From Candidatus Solincola jinzensis (lineage in GTDB: Bacteria > Actinomycetota > Geothermincolia > Geothermincolales > RBG-13-55-18): 11,253 nt of DNA. Shown piece by piece: positions 1-7,774 of the stretch (the stretch's first letter is position 1; every line of letters starts with the position of its first letter). The notes beneath the pieces are model-generated. The model was not told where the DNA came from, searched no databases, and was given only the letters and a program-made list of their open reading frames with translations. Location: positions 1-11,253 of the forward strand of contig JACVJG010000047.1 in the NCBI GenBank assembly GCA_015711875.1, written 5' to 3'. The translations under genes and the position numbers were made by a program.

Positions 1-1
1 G

Positions 2-2389
2 ACGAGGGGAGGGGAGAGGGTTTGGCTTTCCCTGGTCGCGGGCACGGGAATCGCTTCCCTGACGACTCTGGTCCTGGGGTATCTTTCTGCCTTTGGAAGC
101 ACCTCCTTCCTCCTTTCCCTGTGCCTTGTGGGCGGCTTCCTGGCGGCGCTCGCCGTCGCCCGGCGGCGGGGGGCAGGGGCGGAGGAAGAGGTCAAGGGAG
201 TCCGGGCGCGCAAGGGAGTTCAGGCGAGCCGGCGGTGGAAGGAGGTCGCGCCGGCCGCTCTCCTGGTGGTCCTGGGCCTGGCCATCTTCGCCCCGCCCTG
301 GCGCATCGTCTCCGGGTTCTCCGACGTGGGGATATATCCCAGCATGGCGGCCAATTTGGTGCGCGAGGGAAGGTGGTGGGTGGAGAACCGGGCCGCGACG
401 GAGATAGCGCCGGAGCATGTGGAGCTGGTTTACCACCCCGTGGAGGTATCTCCCGGGGAGATCGTCTATCACGAGAACCAGTTCTACGCCTTCGAGGACC
501 TCGCCACGGGCAGGGAGTGGCCCCTTTTCTTCCACCTCTGGCCCTCCCTCCTGGCCGCCTTCGCCGTCTTTCTGGGCCTGGAGAACATGTTCTGGGCTCT
601 GACCTGGGTTAGCGTGCTGGTTCTTTGGGGGTTATTCCTCATGGGTCGCCGGTTACTGGGGGAAAGATGGGCCTGGGCGGCCGTGGTACTGGCGGCGGTT
701 TGCCCGATCACGATCTATTTTGGAAGGTATACGGGCTCCGAGATGATGAACGCCCTGCTCTTTTTGGGCGGTGTCCTCTGCGCTCGGATTTATCTCGGCG
801 ATGGGAGCATGGGCGAGGATAGACCCCCCGACACCTCGCGTGGGAAGGGGAGCGGTGCATACGGTATGTCCGCTCTCTCCGCTTTCGTCTTCGTGCTGGG
901 TTTCCTCTGCCGCATCGATTTCCTTTTCGTCCTGGTGCCCTTGCTGCTCTTCATGGCTCTCAGAGGGGTGCTCAAGGGTCTCCGCGGCCCGGACTGGGTG
1001 TTCCTGGGAGCGGTGTCCTTGGGAGCGGTTTTCGCCATAGCCATGGGCCGCCTGTATGCCCGCGTCTACTTTGACAAGACATGGCGCAGCTTCTTCGGAG
1101 GATCTATTTGGCCGCCGGTAATTTGTGGAGTGGCGCTCCTCCTTGTTGTACTCGGAATGGCCTTTTCTCCCTCGAGGATACGTCTGTCAGCAGAAAAGCT
1201 CTTCCGTTTGCGAGGGGTTTGGGTCACCCTCCTCTGGGCCTCGCTGGCGGTCCTCTTCGTTTGGCTTTATTTCCTTCGTCCTCTGCAGCCGGACAACATG
1301 GTTAGTTACGGGTTCATCAAAGCCATAGAAGGCCCCAGCTACCGCAGCCAGGACTTCCTGAGGTGGGCCTGGTATCTTTCCCCGATAGGATTGGCGGCTG
1401 TCTTCGCCGGTTTCGCCTTGTGCCTCTCCCGGCGCAGGGAAGTGGGGGATGTATTCCTGGCCCTGTGTGGCTTCTTCTTCACAGCTCTCTATGCCGTGAA
1501 CATGCGTGCGCTCCCCCTGCATATCCTAATGATGCGCCGTCTGGTCCCGGTCATCCTGCCCGCGGGGCTGTTGATGATTGCTCTGACCTTGAAGGAGATG
1601 GCCGGGACGGCGGATCGTTTGAGGGTAAGGCGTCCTGCGGTCAGATTGGATAAGGAAGAGGTCTCGGTGGGCGGAGCTGCGGGAATGGGGATTGCACCCG
1701 TATCCGCTGCCTGCGGGCGGCATGCGCTTTTTTCGGATACGGATACTGGAAAGGTGCGGAACGGGAAGGAGGACGGCGGAGTTTCCGAAGAAGGCGGAAG
1801 AGTTCTCAGGAAGAAGGACTCCCGGGGAAGTAAAATCCGGAAAAGACCCGGTCGCCTGCTCCGGGTCGGAGCGGCCGGGGCCTGGTTCCTCGGTGCGGCC
1901 GCGGCCGGCCTCTTCCTTTACCTGGTCGCCTTCATGGCCCACGCCTCCATGCCGCTCTGGGGGATAGACGAGGGAGGAAACCAGTGGGAAGCGGTAAGGG
2001 CGGTGGCGGGGGAGATGCCCGCGGGCGGGGTGTTGCTCATGGACTACCACAGCGGGGACCACTTCGGACCGCCATTGCGCAACTTCTATGGGGTGGAGAA
2101 CGTGTGGCTCAAGGAAGGGACCATGTTCGATCCGGAGAAGATGCGGCTCCTCCTCGCCGACCTGGGTTTCCCAGAACGCGAAGTCTATCTCCTCTGGCGT
2201 CCCTCCATATCCGGCGAGCGGCTTTTCCTCCCCCAAGAGGTGGAAGCCGTGGAGGCCACCTACTTCCCGGTCCGGGAATATGCCCTGGAGAGGAGCTTCG
2301 AGCACCGGCCGACGGAGAGGAGGAACCCGCTGGAGATATACCGGGTTTTCAGGTTGGAGGCGTTGTCTGTGGCTGGAGAGAAGCACTGA
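2..2389 (+). CDS. GT-C-type membrane glycosyltransferase (ArnT/PMT-like), 5'-truncated
   Basis: The frame is open from the first complete codon at position 2 to the TGA at 2387-2389 (795 visible residues), and hydrophobic helices are already present before the first in-frame GTG at 128, so the true start lies left of the window. The visible part has about 15 hydrophobic segments. After the third comes an external loop with the motif SDVGIYPSMAANL (visible residues about 107-119), where GT-C enzymes keep a catalytic acidic residue; D108 is the candidate. A WPLFFHLWPSL segment and an ITIYFGRYTGSEMMN segment follow, as in GT39/GT83-like proteins. The last helix leads into a C-terminal soluble domain of about 150 residues, probably extracytoplasmic. 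An unusual hydrophilic, basic stretch of about 80 residues lies between the last two helices (bases about 1620-1865). By family the enzyme should transfer a sugar from a polyprenyl-phosphate donor outside the membrane. Donor and acceptor are unknown. Confidence 0.8.
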   Translation, partial: TRGGERVWLSLVAGTGIASLTTLVLGYLSAFGSTSFLLSLCLVGGFLAALAVARRRGAGAEEEVKGVRARKGVQASRRWKEVAPAALLVVLGLAIFAPPWRIVSGFSDVGIYPSMAANLVREGRWWVENRAATEIAPEHVELVYHPVEVSPGEIVYHENQFYAFEDLATGREWPLFFHLWPSLLAAFAVFLGLENMFWALTWVSVLVLWGLFLMGRRLLGERWAWAAVVLAAVCPITIYFGRYTGSEMMNALLFLGGVLCARIYLGDGSMGEDRPPDTSRGKGSGAYGMSALSAFVFVLGFLCRIDFLFVLVPLLLFMALRGVLKGLRGPDWVFLGAVSLGAVFAIAMGRLYARVYFDKTWRSFFGGSIWPPVICGVALLLVVLGMAFSPSRIRLSAEKLFRLRGVWVTLLWASLAVLFVWLYFLRPLQPDNMVSYGFIKAIEGPSYRSQDFLRWAWYLSPIGLAAVFAGFALCLSRRREVGDVFLALCGFFFTALYAVNMRALPLHILMMRRLVPVILPAGLLMIALTLKEMAGTADRLRVRRPAVRLDKEEVSVGGAAGMGIAPVSAACGRHALFSDTDTGKVRNGKEDGGVSEEGGRVLRKKDSRGSKIRKRPGRLLRVGAAGAWFLGAAAAGLFLYLVAFMAHASMPLWGIDEGGNQWEAVRAVAGEMPAGGVLLMDYHSGDHFGPPLRNFYGVENVWLKEGTMFDPEKMRLLLADLGFPEREVYLLWRPSISGERLFLPQEVEAVEATYFPVREYALERSFEHRPTERRNPLEIYRVFRLEALSVAGEKH
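1698..1742. repeat. Inverted repeat inside the GT-C gene
   Basis: CCGTATCCG at 1698-1706 is a perfect reverse complement of CGGATACGG at 1734-1742, separated by 27 bases. A shorter TGCC/GGCA pair lies inside the loop, followed by a run of six T. It falls in the hydrophilic linker of the membrane glycosyltransferase and leaves the frame open. It could be a small inserted palindromic element or chance. Confidence 0.4.
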
Positions 2390-2417
2390 CCCGTTTGCCT
2401 GGGATCACGATACGATG

Positions 2418-2439
2418 TCGGTTACATATCGGTTACACA
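2418..2439. repeat. Short tandem repeat, two 11-base units
   Basis: TCGGTTACATA (2418-2428) is followed directly by TCGGTTACACA (2429-2439), with 10 of 11 bases identical. It lies 29 bases after the stop of the GT-C gene. Two adjacent copies could form a protein-binding site, but nothing else supports that. Confidence 0.4.
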
Positions 2440-2769
2440 TCTACTCGTTGTTGGTGCGGGGAGGCTTCAGATGGCTGGCGAAACCGCATGGCCCGAATAG
2501 AGGAGGACGAAGGTCGTCTTTGTGGCTGGCGGGGTACAGGCTTTCCGCGCAACCAGTCCATCATCAGGGCATCCGGATGCTCAAGGTGCGATGCCTGGTT
2601 TCGGAAGCACAGCGGTAACCTTATGCCCGCTTTATTGAATGAGAATCGGAGCAAGAAGACGTCCACGAAAGACATAGAAACGGCCAAAGTCGTCTATGAT
2701 GCCGGCTTTCCGCTCCAAAGACATCCATGAATGATGCCGAAATGCCCTGGCCTGACGAAGGAGGCGTTG

Positions 2770-2859
2770 ATGAGCACAACGGACATGTTCGAATCCGATG
2801 AATGTGATAGGGTGGATTTTCGAGGTCCCTCCAATGATGGGACGGTTTACCAAAGGTGA
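2770..2859 (+). CDS. Possible 29-residue small protein or leader ORF
   Basis: ATG at 2770 is preceded by AAGGAGG at 2758-2764 with a 5-base gap, one of the best ribosome binding sites in the window. The frame reads 29 residues, starting MSTTDMFESDECDRV and acidic in its first half, to a TGA at 2857. A second tiny ORF of 21 residues starts 5 bases later (ATG 2865, TGA ending 2930) and encodes a tryptophan-containing hydrophobic stretch, with a weaker AAAGG upstream. The acyltransferase starts 52 bases after that. Neither product is recognised. They may be translated leaders of the acyltransferase message, a degenerate gene fragment, or chance. Confidence 0.25.
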   Translation: MSTTDMFESDECDRVDFRGPSNDGTVYQR

Positions 2860-2982
2860 TAAAGATGCCTGGAAAAAAGGTGGTGAAATGGTGGTGCAAC
2901 CTCTTCTATCTCTTCGATTCCGGGAATTGAGTGGCGGAAGTGGCGGCCTAATTTGCTGTATAGGACATGAGGGGGGATAAAG

Positions 2983-3717
2983 ATGGGAAGTCATATCGCG
3001 AAAACAGCAAATATCAGTGAGACCGCCGAATTGGGGCACAATTGTGTGATCGAAGACGGGGTATCAATCGGAGAGCGGACTCGCATCGGTCATAACGTGG
3101 TCATTCATGAAGGGACACAGATAGGCGACGATGTGTTTATCGGGGATAACGCGGTCCTCGGTCGTCAGCCCAAGGTAGGGCCCAGCGTTACCAGAAAGGT
3201 GTTCGTAGTCGGCCCATTACGGATTGGAAGCGACGTGGTTATAGGAACTGCGGTGATTATATACGCGGGTACCCTTATAGAGAAGGAATGTATGGTCGCT
3301 GACCTAGCGGCGATAAGGGAGGGTTGCGTGATCGGGGAACGAGCGCGCATCGGGCGGATGGTAATAGTAGGCAATAAGGTCAGCATCGCCAGAGATTGCG
3401 TGGTGCAGACCGGAGCGGTTATTTCTTCCGACACCATACTGGAGGAAGACGTGTTCGTAGGGCCTGGGGTGTTTACTTGTAACGACATGTATATGTCTCG
3501 TAAGGATGTTGTTTTCCGAGGTCCGGTTATAAGGCGAGGTGCATCTATAGGCGGGCAAGCGACACTCTTACCTGGGGTGGAGATCGGGGAAAAAGCAGTG
3601 GTTGGGGCGGGAGCGGTGGTGGTGAAGGATGTTCCCCCATCCGTCCTGGTGGTAGGCAACCCGGCGCGAATAGTTAAGGAATATGGCGCCGGCGATTTTT
3701 TTGCACCGAGAAGATAA
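2983..3717 (+). CDS. Hexapeptide-repeat (left-handed beta-helix) acyltransferase, probable nucleotide-sugar N-acetyltransferase
   Basis: A 244-residue protein built almost entirely of hexapeptide turns (I/V-G-x-x-x-x). N-terminal coils cover about residues 4-60, for example [19 protein letters not shown] break with a loop ([11 protein letters not shown], about 62-72) is followed by further coils, then VFTCND (163-168) and the ending [19 protein letters not shown] and NPARIV. This arrangement resembles the WbpD/WlbB group, which acetylates the 3-amino group of UDP-linked amino sugars with acetyl-CoA in the cytosol. Serine, maltose and DapH-type acyltransferases share the fold, so the substrate is not proven. 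The start is supported by AGGGGGGA at 2970-2977, five bases before the ATG, and by gap-free alignment with the start of the paralogue at 11082. It stands alone between the intergenic region and a convergent operon; no partner aminotransferase is adjacent. Confidence 0.85.
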   Translation: MGSHIAKTANISETAELGHNCVIEDGVSIGERTRIGHNVVIHEGTQIGDDVFIGDNAVLGRQPKVGPSVTRKVFVVGPLRIGSDVVIGTAVIIYAGTLIEKECMVADLAAIREGCVIGERARIGRMVIVGNKVSIARDCVVQTGAVISSDTILEEDVFVGPGVFTCNDMYMSRKDVVFRGPVIRRGASIGGQATLLPGVEIGEKAVVGAGAVVVKDVPPSVLVVGNPARIVKEYGAGDFFAPRR

Positions 3718-3734
3718 AAGCCGGGAGGCCTTTT
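3716..3734. terminator. Possible weak bidirectional terminator between convergent genes
   Basis: AAAAGCC, a GGGA loop and GGCCTTTT can pair as a 7-base-pair stem with one bulged C. T runs of four follow on both strands. It overlaps the acyltransferase stop codon and lies just before the end of the convergent methyltransferase gene, the expected place for a shared terminator. The stem is short, so the call is tentative. Confidence 0.4.
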
Positions 3735-3738
3735 CTGT

Positions 3739-4428
3739 TCAGCGTCTTTCATGGGGCGAACGGACGACGATAAGCGTTCCCTTCCTGAAGGGCCGATACA
3801 TCTCGATCGCATATCCCCGGAACTGTGCGGCCACCTTGTCGACGCTCCAGAAATGGACGTAGAAAAGGTGTTTCTTCGTCTTCTCATGGACGGGACCAAT
3901 TATTATTGTTCCACCATCGGCAAGGCAGCTCTTCAGGTTGCTCAGTGCGGAACGTAGGTCATTCTCGGTCACTATGTGCTCCAGGACGTCAATCATCAGG
4001 ATGATGTCGAATTTCTCCCGGAGACCCAACTTACATACGTCGGCCTTGACAAAGTGCACTTCAGGATAGCGCTTGGCAAGCTCGGGGAATAAAAGGTCGG
4101 TGATGTCGACGGCGCAGTAATAAGCTGAGCCCGGGAAGCAGAAATCGAGGTAATATCCGTTACCCACGCCTATCTCCAGCACCCTCTTCCCGGCGAAGTC
4201 GATTCCGGATTTGTGCAGGGCATCTTGGAACTCCCGAAGGGACCTCTCGTATTCAAGGCGGTTCCTCACTTCTTCTGTGCCCTCGTGGCCCACACCGCGG
4301 AAAGACATCCCATGCCTGGCGAAGCGATCCCTCCAGTAGGCCTCCGCATCATAGCCGTTGCCTTGGCGGTATTTAAAGGGGTAATAGGTCACTTTGGCCA
4401 CTTTCAAGAGCAGATCGCGTAAGGACAT
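3739..4428 (-). CDS. Class I SAM-dependent methyltransferase
   Basis: 229 residues. The Rossmann-type methyltransferase core is clear: motif I VLEIGVGNG (83-91), the acidic residue after strand 2 in AVDIT (D108), HFVKADV with D130, and DIILMIDVLEHI (141-152), typical of the Methyltransf_11/23 group. A helical N-terminal part (1-75) with DAEAYWRDRFARHG precedes it. The C-terminal GPVHEKTKKHLFYVHFWS segment probably shapes the acceptor site. No membrane segment or signal peptide is visible. The start is supported by GGGGGAG with a short gap. It is the last gene of the leftward operon, 33 bases after the small membrane protein. From context it probably methylates a sugar, glycan or lipid carrier, but the acceptor cannot be read from the sequence; O-, N- or C-methylation are all possible. 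Confidence 0.85.
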   Translation of the reverse strand: MSLRDLLLKVAKVTYYPFKYRQGNGYDAEAYWRDRFARHGMSFRGVGHEGTEEVRNRLEYERSLREFQDALHKSGIDFAGKRVLEIGVGNGYYLDFCFPGSAYYCAVDITDLLFPELAKRYPEVHFVKADVCKLGLREKFDIILMIDVLEHIVTENDLRSALSNLKSCLADGGTIIIGPVHEKTKKHLFYVHFWSVDKVAAQFRGYAIEMYRPFRKGTLIVVRSPHERR

Positions 4429-4461
4429 CTCTTCTCCCCCTTCAGGTTCCGGCCTTGGTAT

Positions 4462-5091
4462 TCATTGTCGCCGCTTTTGACGGGTCAAAACAGGGACGGA
4501 GGCGCCCAGGAGCAGGAAGAAGACCATTTTCATGATCGAGGTGTAGGTGCTCATGTAGTCCACCCGGAAGACCGCAAGGAACGTTGCTATAAGAACCATC
4601 GATGCGGAGCCAAAGAACACCTGCCCGGGTCTTCCTACGAAAGCCGCGTCCACGTGCTCGCTCCCGCCTGCGTGGACATATAGCGTGGACGAAAGGAAGA
4701 CGAGGAACAGAGATGCCGCCCAGGGTAGACCGCCGTGAACGACTTTATCCCCCTTTATCCAAGACATTACATGACTTTCCAAAAGGACAGCGGAGACGAA
4801 CATGGACAGGGATATCGTGGTCAGAATTGCCTTATGCCTATATCTAGGCAACGCTGTGCGTCTCCGGCGGGGAAGGTGGTTTCCCGTCGCGAGGAAGGCG
4901 AGGCTGGCCAGGAGATAGAAACCAGACAAGGCCAGTAGAATGGAGAGGAGTATAAAGTATGAGTCCCTCCCGCGAGTGAGGTAGCCAGTCAAAAAGGCCG
5001 GTACGCTCGCGGCAACGAACATGACGAAGAGGATCGGCGATCGGGGCCTGTTCACGATTTCAATCCTTTCCCACCCGGAAGAGCGAGTCAT
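4462..5091 (-). CDS. Uncharacterised integral membrane protein, about six helices
   Basis: 209 residues from the ATG at 5091, with six hydrophobic segments: PILFVMFVAASVPAFLTGYL, SYFILLSILLALSGFYLLAS, AILTTISLSMFVSAVLLES, the AASLFLVFLSSTLYV region, SASMVLIATFLAVF and MKMVFFLLLGASVPVL. An arginine-rich loop (HLPRRRRTALPRYRH) separates helices 2 and 3, and the C-terminus is basic (RQKRRQ). I recognise no family; it is not obviously GtrA-, DUF- or flippase-like. The ATG start overlaps the upstream GT-C gene by 32 bases and has GGAGG only 3 bases away. A GTG at 5052, five bases upstream of which the GT-C gene stops at 5060, has GGGAAAGGA at a better distance and would give 196 residues without losing a helix. 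It is sandwiched in an operon with a GT-C transferase and a methyltransferase, so an accessory role in glycan assembly is plausible but unproven. Confidence 0.75.
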   Translation of the reverse strand: MTRSSGWERIEIVNRPRSPILFVMFVAASVPAFLTGYLTRGRDSYFILLSILLALSGFYLLASLAFLATGNHLPRRRRTALPRYRHKAILTTISLSMFVSAVLLESHVMSWIKGDKVVHGGLPWAASLFLVFLSSTLYVHAGGSEHVDAAFVGRPGQVFFGSASMVLIATFLAVFRVDYMSTYTSIMKMVFFLLLGASVPVLTRQKRRQ

Positions 5092-6643
5092 ATTCCTCCA
5101 TGCGACTCAAACGGTAGCCTCTGCGGGTCAGTACTCTTAAGAGCTCCTCGCTGTCCGATGCGGCCAACACCAGGTATCCCTCGTCGATCAAACGGTCGAT
5201 GGCGGGCAGGATATCTCGTTCAATATCTACTATAGGGAATAATCTCTTGATTTCGGGGTTGCTGTCCACGTCCTCCTGGGTGAAACAGAGCCCCACCTGG
5301 ATATCGTCGTAGAGGTCCTTATCCATCCTCTTGGTGAAGACCACCATCGGTTCCGCATGGGCGGAGAGTAAACGTTCTTTGGCCCTGCTATATGTCTCGG
5401 CGCGTTCCTTCAGCGCCTGTAGGTTCATGTGTTCGAGGCCGCCAAAGGTGAAGAGGGCATAAGATCCCATTGTGGCGATGAGCACCAGCACGGCAGTTGC
5501 CTTCCATCCCCGGGATAGGATTTGGTGGAGGGAAAGGGAGGCGTAGATGATGACCACGGCATAAAGGGGTATGAAATATCTGGGCATGGAGGCGGTGATG
5601 GAGAACTCCTGGAAACTCCATGTCCCGGAGCGGGAAGCATACATAAACAGAGTCGTCAGTACCACAACGGCCATGAGGATGTTGAGGGGCTTTAAAGCAG
5701 CCCTTTGCCTTTCCCTCCAAGCCATCGCGCATCCCGCTAGCCCCATAGCCGCCATGAGAGGAATATAGGCGATCAGGTGCGTGGATAACGCGTGCAGGAC
5801 GCTTCCCGGATCGAATTTCGGGAAAAGGGTGTAAAAAGTGTTCATCCCTGTCCCCGCCACCTGCCCGCTGCGGTAGATGCTCCCGTAGACCAACCAATTC
5901 ATGGCTACAGTGGCTAGCCCGATGACCGCTGCGGGCAGGATGAAGGCCAACCTCTGACGTGGATCCAGCCTTTTTCTTAGTAAAGTTAAAAAGACAAGAA
6001 GGGCGAGGATGTAGACGGCGTTGGCCTGCCGGATGAGAAAGCATAATCCCAGTGCGGCGCCTGAGAAGGCCGCGAGCAGGGCCGATCTCCTCCTCATGGC
6101 CGAAAGGATGCAGCCCAGGGATAGGAGATACATGGCGAACGACGGGGTGGCGTCCAGTATCTGGTTGGAGTTGAACACGTTGGTCGGCAACAGCCCGTAG
6201 AACGCTCCGGCCAGGAGGCCTGCCCTATACCCGGCCATCTCCCTTGCCACCAGATATATGCCGATGACCCCCAAGGAGGCCAGGAAGGGGACCACGAAAA
6301 AGGGCAAGCCGACGTACATGCCAGCTGCCACCAGGAAGGAGAGCCCGAGGGAGTTGAAGGCCGTGTACTTGTTCTTCATCGCCTCCACGTAAAGGCGTCC
6401 CCGAAAGATCTTCATCCCCAGCTCCTCGTTGAGGTGGGAATTCAGGTATACGGTGTGATTCCTGTGGATCTGCCTGGCCACGCAGTAGGTGTTGTTCTCG
6501 TCGGGGGAGAGGAAGGAGCTCCTGTGGGGTAGGGAGAAGGCGAGGTAGGAGTAGAAGAGGAAGACCACCAGCCAGAGGGCCAGCAGGGGGAGGTTCAGCC
6601 TCTCCTGGCGCGAAGTCCCCTTCTCCTTCGCTCCGGCGAACAT
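5060..6643 (-). CDS. GT-C-type membrane glycosyltransferase (ArnT/GT39-like)
   Basis: 527 residues. After the first helix (about 19-38) comes SPDENNTYCVARQIH (46-60) with the acidic pair D48-E49, the position of the catalytic acid in GT39/ArnT-like enzymes. KYTAFNSLGLSFLVA (92-106) and PTNVFNSNQILDATPSFAMYLL (153-174) match the conserved layout of dolichyl/undecaprenyl-phosphate-sugar transferases. Around ten or eleven helices run to about residue 403. A soluble domain of about 120 residues ends the protein and should face outward. By family it transfers a sugar from a polyprenyl-phosphate sugar to a glycan, lipid or protein on the external face of the membrane; neither sugar nor acceptor is known. 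It starts 12 bases after the epimerase stop, with GGGGA just upstream, and probably shares its message. Confidence 0.85.
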   Translation of the reverse strand: MFAGAKEKGTSRQERLNLPLLALWLVVFLFYSYLAFSLPHRSSFLSPDENNTYCVARQIHRNHTVYLNSHLNEELGMKIFRGRLYVEAMKNKYTAFNSLGLSFLVAAGMYVGLPFFVVPFLASLGVIGIYLVAREMAGYRAGLLAGAFYGLLPTNVFNSNQILDATPSFAMYLLSLGCILSAMRRRSALLAAFSGAALGLCFLIRQANAVYILALLVFLTLLRKRLDPRQRLAFILPAAVIGLATVAMNWLVYGSIYRSGQVAGTGMNTFYTLFPKFDPGSVLHALSTHLIAYIPLMAAMGLAGCAMAWRERQRAALKPLNILMAVVVLTTLFMYASRSGTWSFQEFSITASMPRYFIPLYAVVIIYASLSLHQILSRGWKATAVLVLIATMGSYALFTFGGLEHMNLQALKERAETYSRAKERLLSAHAEPMVVFTKRMDKDLYDDIQVGLCFTQEDVDSNPEIKRLFPIVDIERDILPAIDRLIDEGYLVLAASDSEELLRVLTRRGYRLSRMEEYDSLFRVGKD

Positions 6644-6655
6644 GTTTCCCCGTCC

Positions 6656-7774
6656 TCACAAGGCCTTCTGGAGATGGTCGACCACGGTCTTCGAGGGTTG
6701 GATATGATCGAAACGGCCGATGCCCTCCTCGATGCGCAGGCGATCGGGCCGGGAGAGAAATTCCCTCGCTTTCAGGAGGTCGAAGCCGGAGATGCGGACG
6801 TTGCTGTAGTCGGGTTGTTCCACGCTTTCCCGGAGCACGAGGCATGGCACTCCCAGTATGTTCGATTCCTGCTGCGGCCCGCCTCCGTCGGTGACCAGGA
6901 ACCTGGCGTTGGCCAGGAGGTGGATGAATTCGTGGTAAGGGCGAAGGGGCAGGATGTCCAGGTTGCGCAGCGCGGCCAGCCTTCCCAGGAGCCCTGCGCG
7001 CTGCAGGCTCCGGCGCGTGGACTCGTGGAGCGTCAATACCAGCCGCTCCGAAGCGAGCTCTTTCTCCAGGAGGTCGACCACGAAGGACAAGCGGTCCCTA
7101 GAGTTGAGGAGTTCGAACCTGTGGAGACAGACCAGGGAGTATTCGCCGTGCTTGTAAGGGGTTTTACAGCGTTGATTCTGCAGCGCAAGACGGACCGCGT
7201 CCAGGACGGTGTTCATCCCGATGTCTATGACCTCCCCCCTCACGCGTTCTTTCCGCAGGTTCTCGATGGCCCTGGGCGATCCGGCGAAGAGCAAGTCCGC
7301 GTGGCGGTCTACCAGCTTCCGGATGATCTCCTCGGGAAAGGGCTGCAATAGATCATAGGTGCGCTCCCCGGCTTCCACGTGGGCGATGCGCAGACGGAAC
7401 CGCTCGGCGAGGATGAGGGAGAGCAGGGCGGGAGGGGCATCCCCGTGGATGACCACCAGGGCGTCCCTGGCCAGGAAATCTCGGAGGTGCAACTTTTCCC
7501 CTCCACGGTCGAAGGTTCCCACAAGGACACGGAGGAGATTCCCCCCCAGCCATATTAAAGCCTCGGATTTCGTGGCGATGTCGCGGTGCAGGCTTAGGAG
7601 CTCCATGTCCGGCGGCCTGAGACCAAAAGAAACGGATATCTCCCGGGTGATACGGGGGTGCTGGTTGGCGTGCGCCAGCACATAGGGTATGCCCCGGCGA
7701 TCCATTTCCAGGAGAACGGGAGCCATTTTAACATATTGCCCCTTAGTGCCCAGGATGACGAGCAGGTTTTTCAT
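6656..7774 (-). CDS. WecB/WbpI-family UDP-N-acetylhexosamine 2-epimerase, divergent signature
   Basis: 372 residues from the ATG at 7774, the usual size of non-hydrolysing UDP-GlcNAc 2-epimerases. Family landmarks in order: GTKGQYVKMAP (9-19, replacing the common GTRPE), HGD (110-112), AHVEAGERT (131-139), PEE (147-149), LHR (217-219), TDGGGPQQESNILG (295-308) and VLRESVEQPD (313-322). The acidic and histidine residues implicated in catalysis in WecB (Asp in HGD, Glu in HVEAG, Glu in PEE, His in HR) are present. The expected product is a C2 epimer of a UDP-HexNAc or of a UDP-diacetamido sugar (WbpI/WlbD role). The frame stays open 150 codons upstream to 8224, but that part has no family similarity that I can see, whereas MKNLLVILGT aligns with the usual N-terminus and follows AGGAGGGAG. 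An in-frame ATG at 7906 is an alternative. It heads the leftward four-gene operon. Confidence 0.85.
   Translation of the reverse strand: MKNLLVILGTKGQYVKMAPVLLEMDRRGIPYVLAHANQHPRITREISVSFGLRPPDMELLSLHRDIATKSEALIWLGGNLLRVLVGTFDRGGEKLHLRDFLARDALVVIHGDAPPALLSLILAERFRLRIAHVEAGERTYDLLQPFPEEIIRKLVDRHADLLFAGSPRAIENLRKERVRGEVIDIGMNTVLDAVRLALQNQRCKTPYKHGEYSLVCLHRFELLNSRDRLSFVVDLLEKELASERLVLTLHESTRRSLQRAGLLGRLAALRNLDILPLRPYHEFIHLLANARFLVTDGGGPQQESNILGVPCLVLRESVEQPDYSNVRISGFDLLKAREFLSRPDRLRIEEGIGRFDHIQPSKTVVDHLQKAL

Larger units (their letters stand above)
2390..2982. other. Intergenic region without a convincing large gene
   Basis: This stretch separates the GT-C gene from the plus-strand acyltransferase. 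Frames stay open in places, but their translations are rich in Arg, Cys, Trp and Pro and show no recognisable domain, so I do not call them genes. It is visibly less GC-rich than the gene to its left. It contains an 11-base tandem repeat just after the GT-C stop and a short ORF with a strong ribosome binding site at 2770. I see no clear sigma-70-like promoter with good spacing and no strong terminator hairpin. Confidence 0.5.

Noticed and set aside
1526..2386. 286-codon minus-strand ORF opposite the first GT-C gene
   Set aside because: It is a shadow of the GT-C coding sequence, with low-complexity Pro/Arg/Glu composition and no motif; the plus frame clearly encodes membrane helices.
2927..2964. 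Possible promoter TTGAGT ... TATAGG before the acyltransferase
   Set aside because: The boxes are 26 bases apart, too far for a sigma-70 promoter, and both are only partial matches.
2632..3039. 135-codon minus-strand ORF across the intergenic region and the acyltransferase start
   Set aside because: It runs antisense to the well-supported start of the acyltransferase, its composition is Pro/Arg/His-rich, and it shows no domain or good ribosome binding site.
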